This document shows, in pieces, positions 17,072 to 27,637 of a stretch of DNA of 33,235 nucleotides (its first letter is position 1; every line of letters starts with the position of its first letter). The DNA comes from a bacterium (GTDB lineage: Bacteria; Bacteroidota; Bacteroidia; Flavobacteriales_D; Sanyastnellaceae). The DNA lies in NCBI GenBank assembly GCA_029979565.1, contig JAPOHG010000022.1, forward strand, positions 1-33,235, written 5' to 3'. Made by a program: the position numbers and the translations under genes. Below the pieces are notes generated by a model. It was not told the DNA's origin. It saw nothing but the letters and a program-made list of their open reading frames with translations, and ran no database searches.

Positions 17072-18862
17072 ATGAATAACATTCGAAATTTCTGCATCAT
17101 TGCCCACATCGATCACGGCAAAAGCACCTTGGCCGATCGACTGCTCCAGACCACTGGAACCATTACAGAGCGGGAGATGCAGGACCAAGCGCTCGACGAT
17201 ATGGACCTCGAACGCGAACGCGGAATCACCATCAAAAGCCACGCCATCCAGATGGCGTACAAAGCGCAAAATGGCGAAGACTATGCGTTCAATTTGATCG
17301 ATACCCCTGGCCACGTAGACTTCAGTTACGAAGTCTCCCGCTCCATAGCGGCCTGTGAAGGTGCATTGCTCATCGTAGACGCCACGCAAGGCATTGAGGC
17401 TCAGACGATTTCAAATTTATATCTGGCTCTTGAGCACGACTTAGAGATCATCCCAATCCTCAATAAAATGGATTTGGACTCCGCTGACCCGGAAGTGGTG
17501 GGGGATCAAATCGTGGACCTCATCGGCTGTTCCATGGACGACATCATACCCGCCAGCGGAAAGACCGGCTTGGGAGTAGACAACATCCTCGAAGCCATCG
17601 TGGATCGGGTACCGGCTCCAAAGGGCGATCTTGAAGCTCCGCTGCAGGCCATGATTTTTGACAGCGTATACAATCCTTTCCGAGGCATCATCGCCTATTA
17701 CCGCATCCTCAATGGCCGCCTGAAAAAGGGCAATCAGGTTAAGTTTTTCGCCACAAACCGCGAATACGAGGCCGATGAAATTGGGGTGCTCGGCATGGAC
17801 TTGCAGCCGCGCCAGGAGATGACAGCAGGCAATGTGGGCTACATCATTTCGGGCATCAAAAATGCCCGTGAGGTCAAGGTGGGTGACACCATTACCCTCA
17901 AAGAAAACCCGTGCCAGGACCGTGTGAAGGGGTTTGAAGATGTCAAGCCCATGGTCTTTGCGGGAATCTATCCCGTTGATACAGAAGACTATGAAGAATT
18001 GCGCGCATCCATGGAGAAGCTCCAACTCAATGACGCATCGCTGGTCTTTGAGCCAGAATCTTCGGCGGCACTCGGTTTCGGGTTCAGGTGCGGATTCTTG
18101 GGCATGCTTCACATGGAAATCATCCAAGAGCGGTTGGAGCGGGAATTTGACATGACGGTCATCACCACCGTCCCCAACGTAAGCTACCACGCCTTCACCA
18201 AGGATGGGGAAAAACACATTGTAAACAACCCTTCCGATCTGCCCGAACCGAATCACCTCGACCACGTCGAGGAGCCTTTTATCAAGGCCCAAGTCATCAC
18301 GAAGAGCGAGTACATCGGCCAAGTGATGAACCTTTGCATTGAGAAGCGTGGCGTACTGAGCAACCAAGTCTACTTGACTTCCGACCGTGTCGAACTCAGC
18401 TTTAGCATGCCGCTCGGTGAAATCGTCTTTGACTTCTACGACAAACTCAAATCCGTCTCGCGTGGTTACGCGTCGTTCGATTACTTCCCGGATGAGTACA
18501 AGCCCTCGAACTTGGTGAAATTGGATATTATGCTCAATGGGGACGGGGTTGATGCCTTGAGCGCTCTGATTCACCGAGACAATGCGTTCAACTTGGGCAA
18601 GAAAATTTGCCTGAAGCTCAAGGAGCTCATCCCTCGCCAACAATTCATGATTGCACTCCAGGCGGCCATCGGCGCCAAAATCATCGCCCGCGAAACCATC
18701 AAGCCGGTGCGAAAGGACGTTACGGCCAAATGCTACGGCGGGGACATCACCCGAAAGCGAAAGCTCCTTGAAAAGCAGAAAAAAGGAAAGAAGCGGATGC
18801 GTCAAGTTGGCAACATCGAAGTGCCCCAATCTGCCTTCTTAGCCGTGCTCAAACTCGATTGA
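17072..18862 (+). CDS. lepA: Elongation factor 4 (LepA)
   Basis: Ribosome-dependent translational GTPase that acts in back-translocation or initiation and ribosome assembly. 596 residues, the normal length. G1 AHIDHGKST (11-19), G2 region [13 protein letters not shown]3 [15 protein letters not shown] and G4 NKMD are all present, followed by EF-G-like domains II, III and V and the LepA-specific C-terminal domain with [16 protein letters not shown] and the ending [13 protein letters not shown]. Monocistronic: divergent from the T9SS gene and convergent with rlmN (14 bases between stops). Confidence 0.98.
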   Translation: MNNIRNFCIIAHIDHGKSTLADRLLQTTGTITEREMQDQALDDMDLERERGITIKSHAIQMAYKAQNGEDYAFNLIDTPGHVDFSYEVSRSIAACEGALLIVDATQGIEAQTISNLYLALEHDLEIIPILNKMDLDSADPEVVGDQIVDLIGCSMDDIIPASGKTGLGVDNILEAIVDRVPAPKGDLEAPLQAMIFDSVYNPFRGIIAYYRILNGRLKKGNQVKFFATNREYEADEIGVLGMDLQPRQEMTAGNVGYIISGIKNAREVKVGDTITLKENPCQDRVKGFEDVKPMVFAGIYPVDTEDYEELRASMEKLQLNDASLVFEPESSAALGFGFRCGFLGMLHMEIIQERLEREFDMTVITTVPNVSYHAFTKDGEKHIVNNPSDLPEPNHLDHVEEPFIKAQVITKSEYIGQVMNLCIEKRGVLSNQVYLTSDRVELSFSMPLGEIVFDFYDKLKSVSRGYASFDYFPDEYKPSNLVKLDIMLNGDGVDALSALIHRDNAFNLGKKICLKLKELIPRQQFMIALQAAIGAKIIARETIKPVRKDVTAKCYGGDITRKRKLLEKQKKGKKRMRQVGNIEVPQSAFLAVLKLD

Positions 18863-18876
18863 GTCCGGGCGCACCC

Positions 18877-19941
18877 TCAGGCTTCCTTCAGCTGCGGTAT
18901 TGCCGCTGCATTTTTGTTCGCTAGCTGCCCACAAGCCGCGTCAATATCCTTGCCACGGGAACGCCGAACGTTAACGATGATGTTTCGGTTCTCCAACAGC
19001 GCCACAAATGCGTCCACCCGCTCGGGTGCTGCCTGCTGGAATTCCCCGCCGTCGATAGGGTTGTACTCAATCACATTGACTTTGCACGGAACGCAAGCAC
19101 AAAAGTTGGCAAGCTCTTGCGCATCCTCCAGCTGGTCATTGAAATCGTGGAAGATGATGTATTCAAATGTCACCCGTGTGCCTGTCTTCTCATGGAAATA
19201 CTGCAAGGCTTCGGCCAACGCTTCCAAGTTATTGGTTTCGTTGATGGCCATGATGCGGTTGCGCTTTTCGTCGTTTGCAGCATGCAACGACAAGGCCAGG
19301 TTGAAACGCACTTGATCGTCGCCCAATCGCTTGATGGCTTTGGCAATGCCCGCTGTGCTCACCGTGATACGCTTCGGCGACATGCCCAGCCCGGGGTCTC
19401 CGCAAATCCGCTCCACGGACTCCAAAACGGCTCGGTAATTCAAGAGCGGCTCGCCCATGCCCATGTAGACAATGTTGGTCAGGCCCTGGTCGTATTGCTC
19501 CTGCGCCATGCTTCGGATCATTTCAACTTGGTCATAAATCTCCCCGGCGCTCAGGTTTTTGAGCAATTTGAGGCGGCCCGTTGCACAAAACTTGCACGCC
19601 AAACTGCACCCTGCTTGAGATGAAATGCAGGCGGTCATCCGCTTGGACGTCGGAATCAAGACCCCCTCGACCACTTGACCGGCGCGCACATCAAATGCAC
19701 ATTTGACGGTGCCGTCGCTGCTGAACTGCTGGTCCGCTATTTCAATGCGGCTCAGTTCAAACGCTTCGTTCAAGCGCTCCCGAAATCCCTTGGACAGGTT
19801 GCTCATCTCATCGAACGAACCCGCACCTTTGGTCCAAAGCCATTCTTCGATTTGTTTCGCTCGAAACGCTTTTTCGCCCAATTCCACAACGGCCTCCTTG
19901 AGCTCAGCGGAATTCAGGGTTCGGATGTCTTTCTTGGCCAT
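18877..19941 (-). CDS. rlmN: Dual-specificity 23S rRNA/tRNA adenine-C2 methyltransferase RlmN
   Basis: Radical-SAM enzyme that methylates A2503 of 23S rRNA and A37 of some tRNAs. 354 residues. The Fe-S/SAM motif is Cys112-x3-Cys116-x2-Cys119 (CSLACKFC); Cys105 and Cys337 sit where the two catalytic cysteines of E. coli RlmN (118 and 355) lie, with the same 7-residue spacing to the cluster motif. GMGEPLLN (161-168) is the SAM-binding block. ATG 19941 follows a TATCTTTG box by 7 bases, so the gene can be transcribed separately from the LytTR regulator 43 bases upstream. It depends on an Fe-S cluster, the product of the suf operon in this window. Confidence 0.97.
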   Translation of the reverse strand: MAKKDIRTLNSAELKEAVVELGEKAFRAKQIEEWLWTKGAGSFDEMSNLSKGFRERLNEAFELSRIEIADQQFSSDGTVKCAFDVRAGQVVEGVLIPTSKRMTACISSQAGCSLACKFCATGRLKLLKNLSAGEIYDQVEMIRSMAQEQYDQGLTNIVYMGMGEPLLNYRAVLESVERICGDPGLGMSPKRITVSTAGIAKAIKRLGDDQVRFNLALSLHAANDEKRNRIMAINETNNLEALAEALQYFHEKTGTRVTFEYIIFHDFNDQLEDAQELANFCACVPCKVNVIEYNPIDGGEFQQAAPERVDAFVALLENRNIIVNVRRSRGKDIDAACGQLANKNAAAIPQLKEA

Positions 19942-19948
19942 GGGACAG

Positions 19949-19956
19949 CAAAGATA
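19949..19956 (-). promoter_or_regulatory. -7 box of rlmN (TATCTTTG)
   Basis: Exact TAnnTTTG match on the minus strand, 7 bases before the rlmN ATG, within the 43-base gap after the LytTR gene. The -33 region is GC-rich and lacks TTTG. Confidence 0.4.
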
Positions 19957-19984
19957 GGCCAGGCCCAGGCAGAAGCCGGGGTGC

Positions 19985-20785
19985 TTAGTTCATGGCAGGT
20001 GGGTCTTCAGCGGCCATCGGCAATTCGGTGCCTTCGCGCACTTCAATCATCAATTCCACCAAACGCTGACGCACGGCCTCGCGCTTTCGCACCGCAATAG
20101 GCACCTGTTTGCCATTCTGGAGATGCAGCGTCCCATTGCGGTGGTCGTAGGATTGAACAGAGGCCAGGCGAACGAGGAACGAGTTGTGAACCCGCTGAAA
20201 AACAGGATCCTGAAGCATCTGTTCGATGCGCTTCAAGTTTTTGGAGACCGTGATGCGTTTACCCGATTCGAGGTAGAACGTCGAATAACTGCCTGAAGCC
20301 TCAACGTACAGAATGTCCGTGTGGCGAACAAAGTACCGCTGTCCCGAAGTGACCAATTCGATGCGCCGCCCACCCGGCACTTCCGTGGTCTGCTCGCCCC
20401 GTGCAATCAGCAGTCTTTCTGTAATCCGCCTCGCGCAGGCAATCAGATCGTCTTCGTCTACGGGCTTGAGCAAGTAATCAAAAGCGCGTTTGCGCAACGC
20501 CTCGACCGCGTATTCATGGTACGTCGTGCAGAAGACAACCGAGAACTTTCGATTTTCAAAACGATCGAGGAATTCCAGACCCGTTTCGTTGGGCATTTGA
20601 ATGTCCAAAAACACCAAGTCCGGTGCACATTCTTTGATCACTTGGTACGCTTCTGGAGCGCTGGAAGCCGTTTGGATGACTTCAAAATTGGGGCAATTCT
20701 TCTCGATCTGGCGGCAAATCGATTGGCGCGCAGGCAATTCATCGTCCACAACCACGCATCGGATCTTCATTTCTGAATGGTTCAT
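19985..20785 (-). CDS. LytTR-family response regulator
   Basis: Two-component response regulator with DNA-binding LytTR output. 266 residues from ATG 20785. The receiver domain (about 7-125) has Asp14/Asp15, phospho-acceptor Asp61 in DLVFLDIQMP, Thr87/88 and switch Lys107 in DYLLKPVD. The LytTR domain (about 138-242) includes RYFVRHTDILYVEASGSYS and VHNSFLVRL. ATG 20770 (MKIRCVVVDDE) is an equally good start and would leave more room after the upstream inverted repeat. No histidine kinase gene is adjacent, so it is an orphan here; in Bacteroidota such regulators usually pair with distant LytS/YpdA-type kinases. Target unknown. Confidence 0.93.
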   Translation of the reverse strand: MNHSEMKIRCVVVDDELPARQSICRQIEKNCPNFEVIQTASSAPEAYQVIKECAPDLVFLDIQMPNETGLEFLDRFENRKFSVVFCTTYHEYAVEALRKRAFDYLLKPVDEDDLIACARRITERLLIARGEQTTEVPGGRRIELVTSGQRYFVRHTDILYVEASGSYSTFYLESGKRITVSKNLKRIEQMLQDPVFQRVHNSFLVRLASVQSYDHRNGTLHLQNGKQVPIAVRKREAVRQRLVELMIEVREGTELPMAAEDPPAMN

Positions 20786-20788
20786 CTC

Positions 20789-20817
20789 TCTTTTGATTTC
20801 TGCCTCAAATCAAAAGA
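20789..20817. repeat. Perfect 11-bp inverted repeat upstream of the LytTR regulator
   Basis: TCTTTTGATTT (20789-20799) and AAATCAAAAGA (20807-20817) are perfect inverted copies around a 7-base spacer. The repeat ends 3 bases before ATG 20785 and its distal arm overlaps a TATCTTTT -7-like sequence. It has no following T-run on the minus strand, so it is not a terminator. An operator, possibly for autoregulation, or a hairpin masking the start codon are both possible. Confidence 0.6.
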
Positions 20818-20820
20818 TAA

Positions 20821-20857
20821 CAAAAACAGTCGTTCGCAGGAGATTTGCACGCGAACG
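20821..20857 (-). terminator. Rho-independent terminator of the TonB-receptor/lipB operon
   Basis: Read on the minus strand, CGTTCGC (20857-20851), a 13-base loop and GCGAACG (20837-20831) form a 7-bp GC-rich stem followed by ACTGTTTTTG. It lies about 20 bases after the serine hydrolase stop. Confidence 0.55.
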
Positions 20858-20876
20858 GAGGCGATTTACCGCCGTT

Positions 20877-22037
20877 CTATTCTTGGGCCAAAAGTCCGCG
20901 TCCCATGTCAATCATGCGGTAAACGCACGAAGGCAGCTCATCCGTTTTGCGCTTGTCCTTGTCAAAGCCCGTTCGCACCACCACCAAGTCCAGTGCAGGA
21001 ATGGCAACAATGAACTGCCCCCTCAGGCCCTCCATGCAACTGAATGCCAAGCCGTCCTCCGTCTCGCCGAGCCAAATTTGATACCCGTAGTGGTCCGCAT
21101 CGCACTCATTCGTGCGCTCAGCAATAGGCTGAACCATGGCGGCGACATAACCAGAGTCCAGCAATTGCGTCCCGTTCCAGTTGCCCGCGTGGTTAAGCAG
21201 TTTTCCAAATCGAGCGAAATCTCTAGCTGTTGCGTAATACATGGCGAAACAGCGTTCGATCCCGCCTTCCTCATCGGGAGCGTCCAACCCCCAAAATGCA
21301 TCATCCTGCGCCCCCATGGGCTGCCACAACCCATGCTCCACCCAATCACTCAGGGTTCCGCGCCCCAGATTCGCCACCAACTCCCCCAATAACATCGTGT
21401 TGCCGCCCTGGTACATCCACTCACTTCCGTGTTCAGCAGGAACTGCATACGCTTCCAGCAAGTCCTGCATGTTGTCGCGGTAATACGCCTTGGCCATGAA
21501 GCCGAATGGGTTATCGTAGTCCTCACCAAAAGGGATGTGGGTGCGCATTTGCAACGCCTCTTCCACCGTCAATCCCTTTCCGGCATCGCCGGCCAGTCGC
21601 GGGATGTACGCGCCAATTTCTTCTTCGACATCCACCAGTCCTTCTTTGGCCGCCAAGCCCACGGCCATGGCTACGATGCTTTTGCAGGCCGAAAACGAAT
21701 TGGACACCGTGTGCTCGTCAAACCCCCGCCAATACCGCTCAAACCGCAACGTGTCGGCTTGCACCACAAGAAAGGCGGCCGACTGGTATTCCTCGTGCCA
21801 GGCTGCGTCTTCGGGGGTGAAGTCCGCATTCCAAATTGGTTTGTAGATCCAAGGCGATGGGGCCTCTGCCGCGGCAATCGTCCGCAAATCTCGGAATTCG
21901 ATGTCGTCGATGTTCGCGTTTTTCCATCCTCGGAAGTACGTTTCCGTCATCCCCGATAAAATGTATCCGTGGCCTGAAACGAGGAGGCCGATGACCAGCA
22001 GGGCCAATGTCCCAACAAAAACCTTGATCGCTTTCAT
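20877..22037 (-). CDS. Membrane-anchored serine hydrolase (beta-lactamase class C family)
   Basis: Penicillin-binding-protein-like serine hydrolase, 386 residues. The N-terminal hydrophobic segment (about 5-27) anchors or exports it. The catalytic motif is Ser116-x-x-Lys119 (SACK); Tyr209 in YQGGNTMLLG takes the place of the YxN/YSN tyrosine; the third motif near GLRGQFIVAIP replaces the classical KTG/HxG. These match EstB-like or DUF-type serine hydrolases rather than true beta-lactamases, so esterase or peptidase activity on envelope compounds is likely and substrate unknown. It starts 41 bases after lipB with no promoter of its own and is followed by a terminator, so it closes the operon. 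Confidence 0.88.
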   Translation of the reverse strand: MKAIKVFVGTLALLVIGLLVSGHGYILSGMTETYFRGWKNANIDDIEFRDLRTIAAAEAPSPWIYKPIWNADFTPEDAAWHEEYQSAAFLVVQADTLRFERYWRGFDEHTVSNSFSACKSIVAMAVGLAAKEGLVDVEEEIGAYIPRLAGDAGKGLTVEEALQMRTHIPFGEDYDNPFGFMAKAYYRDNMQDLLEAYAVPAEHGSEWMYQGGNTMLLGELVANLGRGTLSDWVEHGLWQPMGAQDDAFWGLDAPDEEGGIERCFAMYYATARDFARFGKLLNHAGNWNGTQLLDSGYVAAMVQPIAERTNECDADHYGYQIWLGETEDGLAFSCMEGLRGQFIVAIPALDLVVVRTGFDKDKRKTDELPSCVYRMIDMGRGLLAQE

Positions 22038-22078
22038 GTGGTATTCTTTTCCGCGAAGTTCTGCAATTCACGGCCATT

Positions 22079-22822
22079 TCATTCGGCACCGACCAACTTC
22101 CATCCAAAGATGTCTGTCAGGTGCCGAAGCATGTGGGCCTGTACCTCCGATTCATCGATGGCCCGGCCGCATTCTCGGGCCAATGAGGTGACACCTCGGT
22201 CACCGATCCCACACGGCACAATCAGGTCAAAAAAGTCGAGGTCTGTGTTCACGTTGAAGGCGAAGCCGTGCATTGTGACCCACCGCGAGCATTTCACCCC
22301 GAGAGCGGCGATCTTCCGAGCGTCCAAGCCTTTGCCCGCGTCCACCCAAACCCCCGTCAATCCCTCAATCCGCTCGGCCTCAATTCCGTACTCCGCACAC
22401 GTTCGAATGATGGCCTCTTCCAGGCAACGCATGTACTTCCCTATGTCCGTGAAAAACTGCTCCAAGTCGAGAATGGGATAACCCACCAATTGGCCCGGAC
22501 CGTGGTACGTAATGTCGCCACCCCGGTTGATCGGAAAGTAGGATACCCCCAGTTCATTGAGCCGTGACGGAGATGCCACAACATGTTTCTCGTGGCCCGA
22601 TTTCCCCAACGTGAGGACGTGCGGGTGCTCCACAAAAAACAGATGATTCTCCGGAAGGTCGAGGGCCGGATTGTCGCTTCGGTCGGCGCCTTCGAGTCCC
22701 GCCTTTCGCCGTGCGATTTTCAGGTCCACAGCAGCCTTCAAAAGCGCTTCCTGCTGCCGCCACACCGGCTCGTAAGCTTGGTGACCGAGGTTGTGAAAAT
22801 GGACCTGCGGCTGCACGGTCAA
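22079..22822 (-). CDS. lipB: Octanoyl-[ACP]:protein N-octanoyltransferase LipB
   Basis: Transfers the octanoyl group from acyl carrier protein to lipoyl domains, the first step of lipoate synthesis; LipA (an Fe-S enzyme, not in this window) inserts sulfur. 247 residues. Motifs: RGGDITYHGPGQLVGYP (100-116), catalytic Lys170 in RKIAALGVK and catalytic Cys204 in PCGIGDRGVTSL. The start is TTG 22822, overlapping the TGA of the upstream gene as TTGA, a coupling arrangement equivalent to ATGA; GTG 22816 is the alternative. Cytoplasmic. Confidence 0.96.
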   Translation of the reverse strand: MTVQPQVHFHNLGHQAYEPVWRQQEALLKAAVDLKIARRKAGLEGADRSDNPALDLPENHLFFVEHPHVLTLGKSGHEKHVVASPSRLNELGVSYFPINRGGDITYHGPGQLVGYPILDLEQFFTDIGKYMRCLEEAIIRTCAEYGIEAERIEGLTGVWVDAGKGLDARKIAALGVKCSRWVTMHGFAFNVNTDLDFFDLIVPCGIGDRGVTSLARECGRAIDESEVQAHMLRHLTDIFGWKLVGAE

Positions 22823-23814
22823 GGGATTTGCGCCAGGGCGTTCTTCAAGTGGTCGATGTTCTTGATGTCCACCGGGTCGACACCTGCGCGTTCAGCCAGC
22901 ACAAGGCTCAACCAATCACCCACATGGACCAGGTCAAAAAACCGCAGCACTGCATCTCCACCGTCGCCTTCAACCACCACTACATCTGCACCTTGTTGCT
23001 GGAAAATTTCCGCGCACACCTCCATGCGAATGCGGGTGCGTTTGTGGTCCTCAGGCGTTTGAATCATGAGCACCACGATGTTTTCGTCACCGGTCTCCCA
23101 CCCCACCAATTCGTTGTGGTTCATCTCGGGGAACACATGGTGAGAGCACAGGAGCTTCGCATTCTCGTTCAGTTGCTGGCGCCACCGGATGGCCAACCCC
23201 TCTTGTGCGGTATCGCTGTACAGCATCGCTTGTTTTCCTTCCACCAAATCAGCGAGAGCTTCCGCGCGTTCAATGCAATTCGCCTGGTTCGCTTCCAAGT
23301 GGGCTCCTGCAGCGCCAAACGCTTCATAAATCGCGGATGGCACGAGACCAGCGGCATGCAACACATGCATGACCGACGTGAAGGCAAAACCAAATTGCGA
23401 CCGAGGCGGTTCCCCTCCTGGAATGCGCACAGATGGCCACCCGTGCGCATCACACAGGGATCCCAGTTGCCCGCCCGACGTGATTGCGGCCACCCGCGCA
23501 CCCGCTTTCACAGCCGCATCCAGCGCCGCTAGGGTCTCCTCGGTGTTGCCCGAATAGCTGCAGGCTACAACCAACGTCGCATCGCTCGTCCAAGCGGGAA
23601 CTGTGTAGTCGTTGTTGGCAACGATGGGTACGGGGCTTGCGTCCGCCAGCATTTTGGAAGCGATGGACCCGCTGATGCCGCTTCCGCCCATGCCCAAAAT
23701 CAGCACATTCGAGGGTGTCCAACCATTGAGATCAATGGGGGTGGCCTGAGCGATGCCCCAAGCCTGATTGAGTTGCTCGGGAAAGGCTGTGATGAGGCTG
23801 CGCATTTTTTCCAT
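22819..23814 (-). CDS. Bifunctional phosphoglucose/phosphomannose isomerase
   Basis: SIS-domain sugar isomerase of the PGI/PMI family, interconverting fructose 6-phosphate with glucose 6-phosphate and mannose 6-phosphate. 331 residues. Two SIS halves: GMGGSGISG (41-49) and SYSGNTEET (86-94) bind the phosphosugar; Glu217 (QLNENAK) and His233 (PEMNHNELVGW) are the conserved catalytic pair, and RSQFGFA (138-144) is a family mark. ATG 23814 starts 6 bases after the TonB-receptor stop; its own stop overlaps the lipB start. It may supply mannose precursors for envelope polysaccharide; whether a separate pgi exists cannot be seen. Confidence 0.9.
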   Translation of the reverse strand: MEKMRSLITAFPEQLNQAWGIAQATPIDLNGWTPSNVLILGMGGSGISGSIASKMLADASPVPIVANNDYTVPAWTSDATLVVACSYSGNTEETLAALDAAVKAGARVAAITSGGQLGSLCDAHGWPSVRIPGGEPPRSQFGFAFTSVMHVLHAAGLVPSAIYEAFGAAGAHLEANQANCIERAEALADLVEGKQAMLYSDTAQEGLAIRWRQQLNENAKLLCSHHVFPEMNHNELVGWETGDENIVVLMIQTPEDHKRTRIRMEVCAEIFQQQGADVVVVEGDGGDAVLRFFDLVHVGDWLSLVLAERAGVDPVDIKNIDHLKNALAQIP

Positions 23815-23820
23815 GAAGTC

Positions 23821-25851
23821 TTATTCTGTCCACTCAAAGGTAAGGCCAAAGCGCACCATGCGCCCGGGCTGAAGGACGCTGCCGCGGTCAGCGTATTGCA
23901 CATCGAAAGCGTTGTCCAAACGCACGCTGCCGCGCCATGCGAGGCGAGCACCATCGTTGCCGTTGAAAGACACCTCGGCACCCCACAGTTGGAGCAATTT
24001 CGCGTCTTCCCATTGCATGGCTACCCCATTGCGTTCTTGCATGCTGCCCCGAACGGTCAAAGCCAGCGGGCTGCCGCCCTCTAGCCGGATCACTGCATCG
24101 TACTTCGTTCGGACAAAATCCAAGACGTAATTGGATGTGAAGCCTGCCGAAACGCGGTCTGCATCCATCCACGTCGCCGACACCCGCGCCATCGTAATGC
24201 GGGGTGCGTCGGCTTGGGCAGCCGTATACTGCACCGTGAGGTCGCCGCCTTGGAACTCAATTTCACTCAAGTTGGCTGCTTCAAACACCGCGCTGCCGTC
24301 ATAGCGAATCCAATCGATCAGGTTGGTGCCTTGTCGGTAAAAACGCGTGGCCTCGACCATCAGACTCGACGCGTCGGAAGGCCGCATCACCATCCGGAAT
24401 CCCGCTTCGGCGTGGTTGGCGTACTCGGACTGCAACGAGTCGCTGCCAATGGCCCCTCCGATGTTGTAGTACAAATCTGTGAAGGAAGGGTGGCGGACCG
24501 ATCGTCCGGCAGAAGCAAAAAGCCGCGCGTGCGATCCCAACTTGCGCACTACCTGCGCTGCCGGGAGGAAGGAATTGCCAAACCGCGAGTTGGCATTGAG
24601 GCCGGCCGTCGCCGTCGCCAACCAATTGTCCGTAGACCACTTCGCGGAGGTGTACGCGTCGAGGTTTTGCCGCGCCTCACCCAACGTATAGGGGCTGTCC
24701 TCCGTTGCATCCGCCAGCGGTTGACCCAATCGATTGGAACGAATGGCTTCGGTGCGCGCATCTGCCGCAGCTGACAGCGTCCAGTTACCGGATTTCCATT
24801 GTGCGAGGACATTCGCAGCACCCACCAACGAACGGTGCTCGTTGGCTCCGGCGTACCAAGACAGCCCAGGCGCGTAGAGTCCCGCGGTATCCGGTGCGCT
24901 CATGATGGGCAACAATGCGACATAAAATCCGTCATCCGTCAACTCGTACCATCCTGCGCCTTCCCGGTACAGCTCAAACCGATCTTGGTGAAATCGCCCG
25001 TGCACCCCGCCGCTGAAACGCCAGTTGTTGCGGTCCGTGTTCCACGTGATTTGCGCCACTGCTGCGCCCGTCTCCTCGTACTGATTCGGGTAGACGGACG
25101 TGTAGAAATTCTGTGCGCCGAAGGCCTTGGTCTCACCGGCCAACAAGCCCTTGAAGCGATGAGCACCCGTCGACCAGGTCCATCCGTACATCAAGCGCTG
25201 AATGGTCGCATCGGCATTGGAAATGTGGCCCGATGTGCTGGCACGGCTGATGCTAAGAGCGTGGCTCATGTTGCCTGTGTTCCAATCCACATGTGCGCGG
25301 ACGCGTTGCCAATCGAAGCTGCCCAATTCGGCCGTAAAGCTGGCGCGATTCTGGCGCGAACCGGTATTGGTTTCCATGTTGATAGTGCCTGAAAATGCCC
25401 CAACGCCTGCCCAAGGCCCTGCACCGGACTTCACGACTTCCACGTGGCCGAGGTCTTCAGGATCAATGGGAATATTCATCAGGTGGTGGCCGGTGTGCGG
25501 CGCGCTCCAGCGCATGCCGTCCACCCGCAACGCCACTTGCTCGAACGATCCCCCACGGATGCTGATGTCGGTTTGAACGCCCCAGGCACCTCGGGTTTGG
25601 ACGTCCACCCCCGGGATGAACTCCAGCGCCTCGGTGATGGACGTCGAGGACTGCCATTCCGCCGGTTGAAGAACGGTCAGTGATTTGGGCGCGTCGGCTA
25701 AGCTCTCGGTTTCAAAATCCACCCCAATAACCGCCGCCTCATCCAAGGCCACCACTACCTGTGTAGTGTCCGACTCCACCCCTGCCCGGGCAGCCCACGC
25801 AACGGCGAGGGCTGGGACAAGCAGCGCCCATTTTGTGTTGTTCAATCTCAT
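23821..25851 (-). CDS. TonB-dependent outer membrane receptor
   Basis: 676-residue outer membrane beta-barrel receptor that imports a ligand using TonB energy. The signal peptide is residues 1-23 (MRLNNTKWALLV...ARA). The plug domain (about 50-165) has SITEALEFIPGVDVQTRG, SIRGGSFEQVALRVDG and GAGPWAGVGAFSGTINME; the barrel follows and ends with aromatic FEWTE. There is no N-terminal carboxypeptidase-like domain and no SusD partner, so a SusC-type glycan role is unlikely; size and plug resemble BtuB/siderophore-type receptors, but the ligand is unknown. I chose ATG 25851 because the signal peptide begins there, though the frame is open to 25968. First gene of a four-gene operon. Confidence 0.9.
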   Translation of the reverse strand: MRLNNTKWALLVPALAVAWAARAGVESDTTQVVVALDEAAVIGVDFETESLADAPKSLTVLQPAEWQSSTSITEALEFIPGVDVQTRGAWGVQTDISIRGGSFEQVALRVDGMRWSAPHTGHHLMNIPIDPEDLGHVEVVKSGAGPWAGVGAFSGTINMETNTGSRQNRASFTAELGSFDWQRVRAHVDWNTGNMSHALSISRASTSGHISNADATIQRLMYGWTWSTGAHRFKGLLAGETKAFGAQNFYTSVYPNQYEETGAAVAQITWNTDRNNWRFSGGVHGRFHQDRFELYREGAGWYELTDDGFYVALLPIMSAPDTAGLYAPGLSWYAGANEHRSLVGAANVLAQWKSGNWTLSAAADARTEAIRSNRLGQPLADATEDSPYTLGEARQNLDAYTSAKWSTDNWLATATAGLNANSRFGNSFLPAAQVVRKLGSHARLFASAGRSVRHPSFTDLYYNIGGAIGSDSLQSEYANHAEAGFRMVMRPSDASSLMVEATRFYRQGTNLIDWIRYDGSAVFEAANLSEIEFQGGDLTVQYTAAQADAPRITMARVSATWMDADRVSAGFTSNYVLDFVRTKYDAVIRLEGGSPLALTVRGSMQERNGVAMQWEDAKLLQLWGAEVSFNGNDGARLAWRGSVRLDNAFDVQYADRGSVLQPGRMVRFGLTFEWTE

Positions 25852-25877
25852 CGAAGTTGTCAATCGTTTATTCCGCG

Positions 25878-25885
25878 CAAAGCTA
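25878..25885 (-). promoter_or_regulatory. -7 box of the TonB-receptor operon (TAGCTTTG)
   Basis: Exact TAnnTTTG match on the minus strand, 26 bases before ATG 25851. It lies back to back with the lysS box (25908-25915); the presumptive -33 region of each overlaps the other promoter, so the two divergent promoters may compete for polymerase. Confidence 0.45.
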
Positions 25886-25907
25886 CAGTGCCTACACGAC
25901 ATCGAAT

Positions 25908-25915
25908 TACCTTTG
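25908..25915 (+). promoter_or_regulatory. -7 box of lysS (TACCTTTG)
   Basis: Exact TAnnTTTG match only 4 bases before the lysS ATG (25920), implying an almost leaderless mRNA. No TTTG is present at the -33 distance, where the opposing TonB-receptor box sits instead. Confidence 0.45.
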
Positions 25916-25919
25916 CGCC

Positions 25920-27632
<1,713 letters not shown>

Positions 27633-27637
27633 ACCCT

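Noticed and set aside
17441..18829. Open frame of 462 codons antisense to lepA
   Set aside because: A shadow caused by GC-rich codon use in lepA; no homology-like motifs, no promoter box, and the lepA frame is certain.
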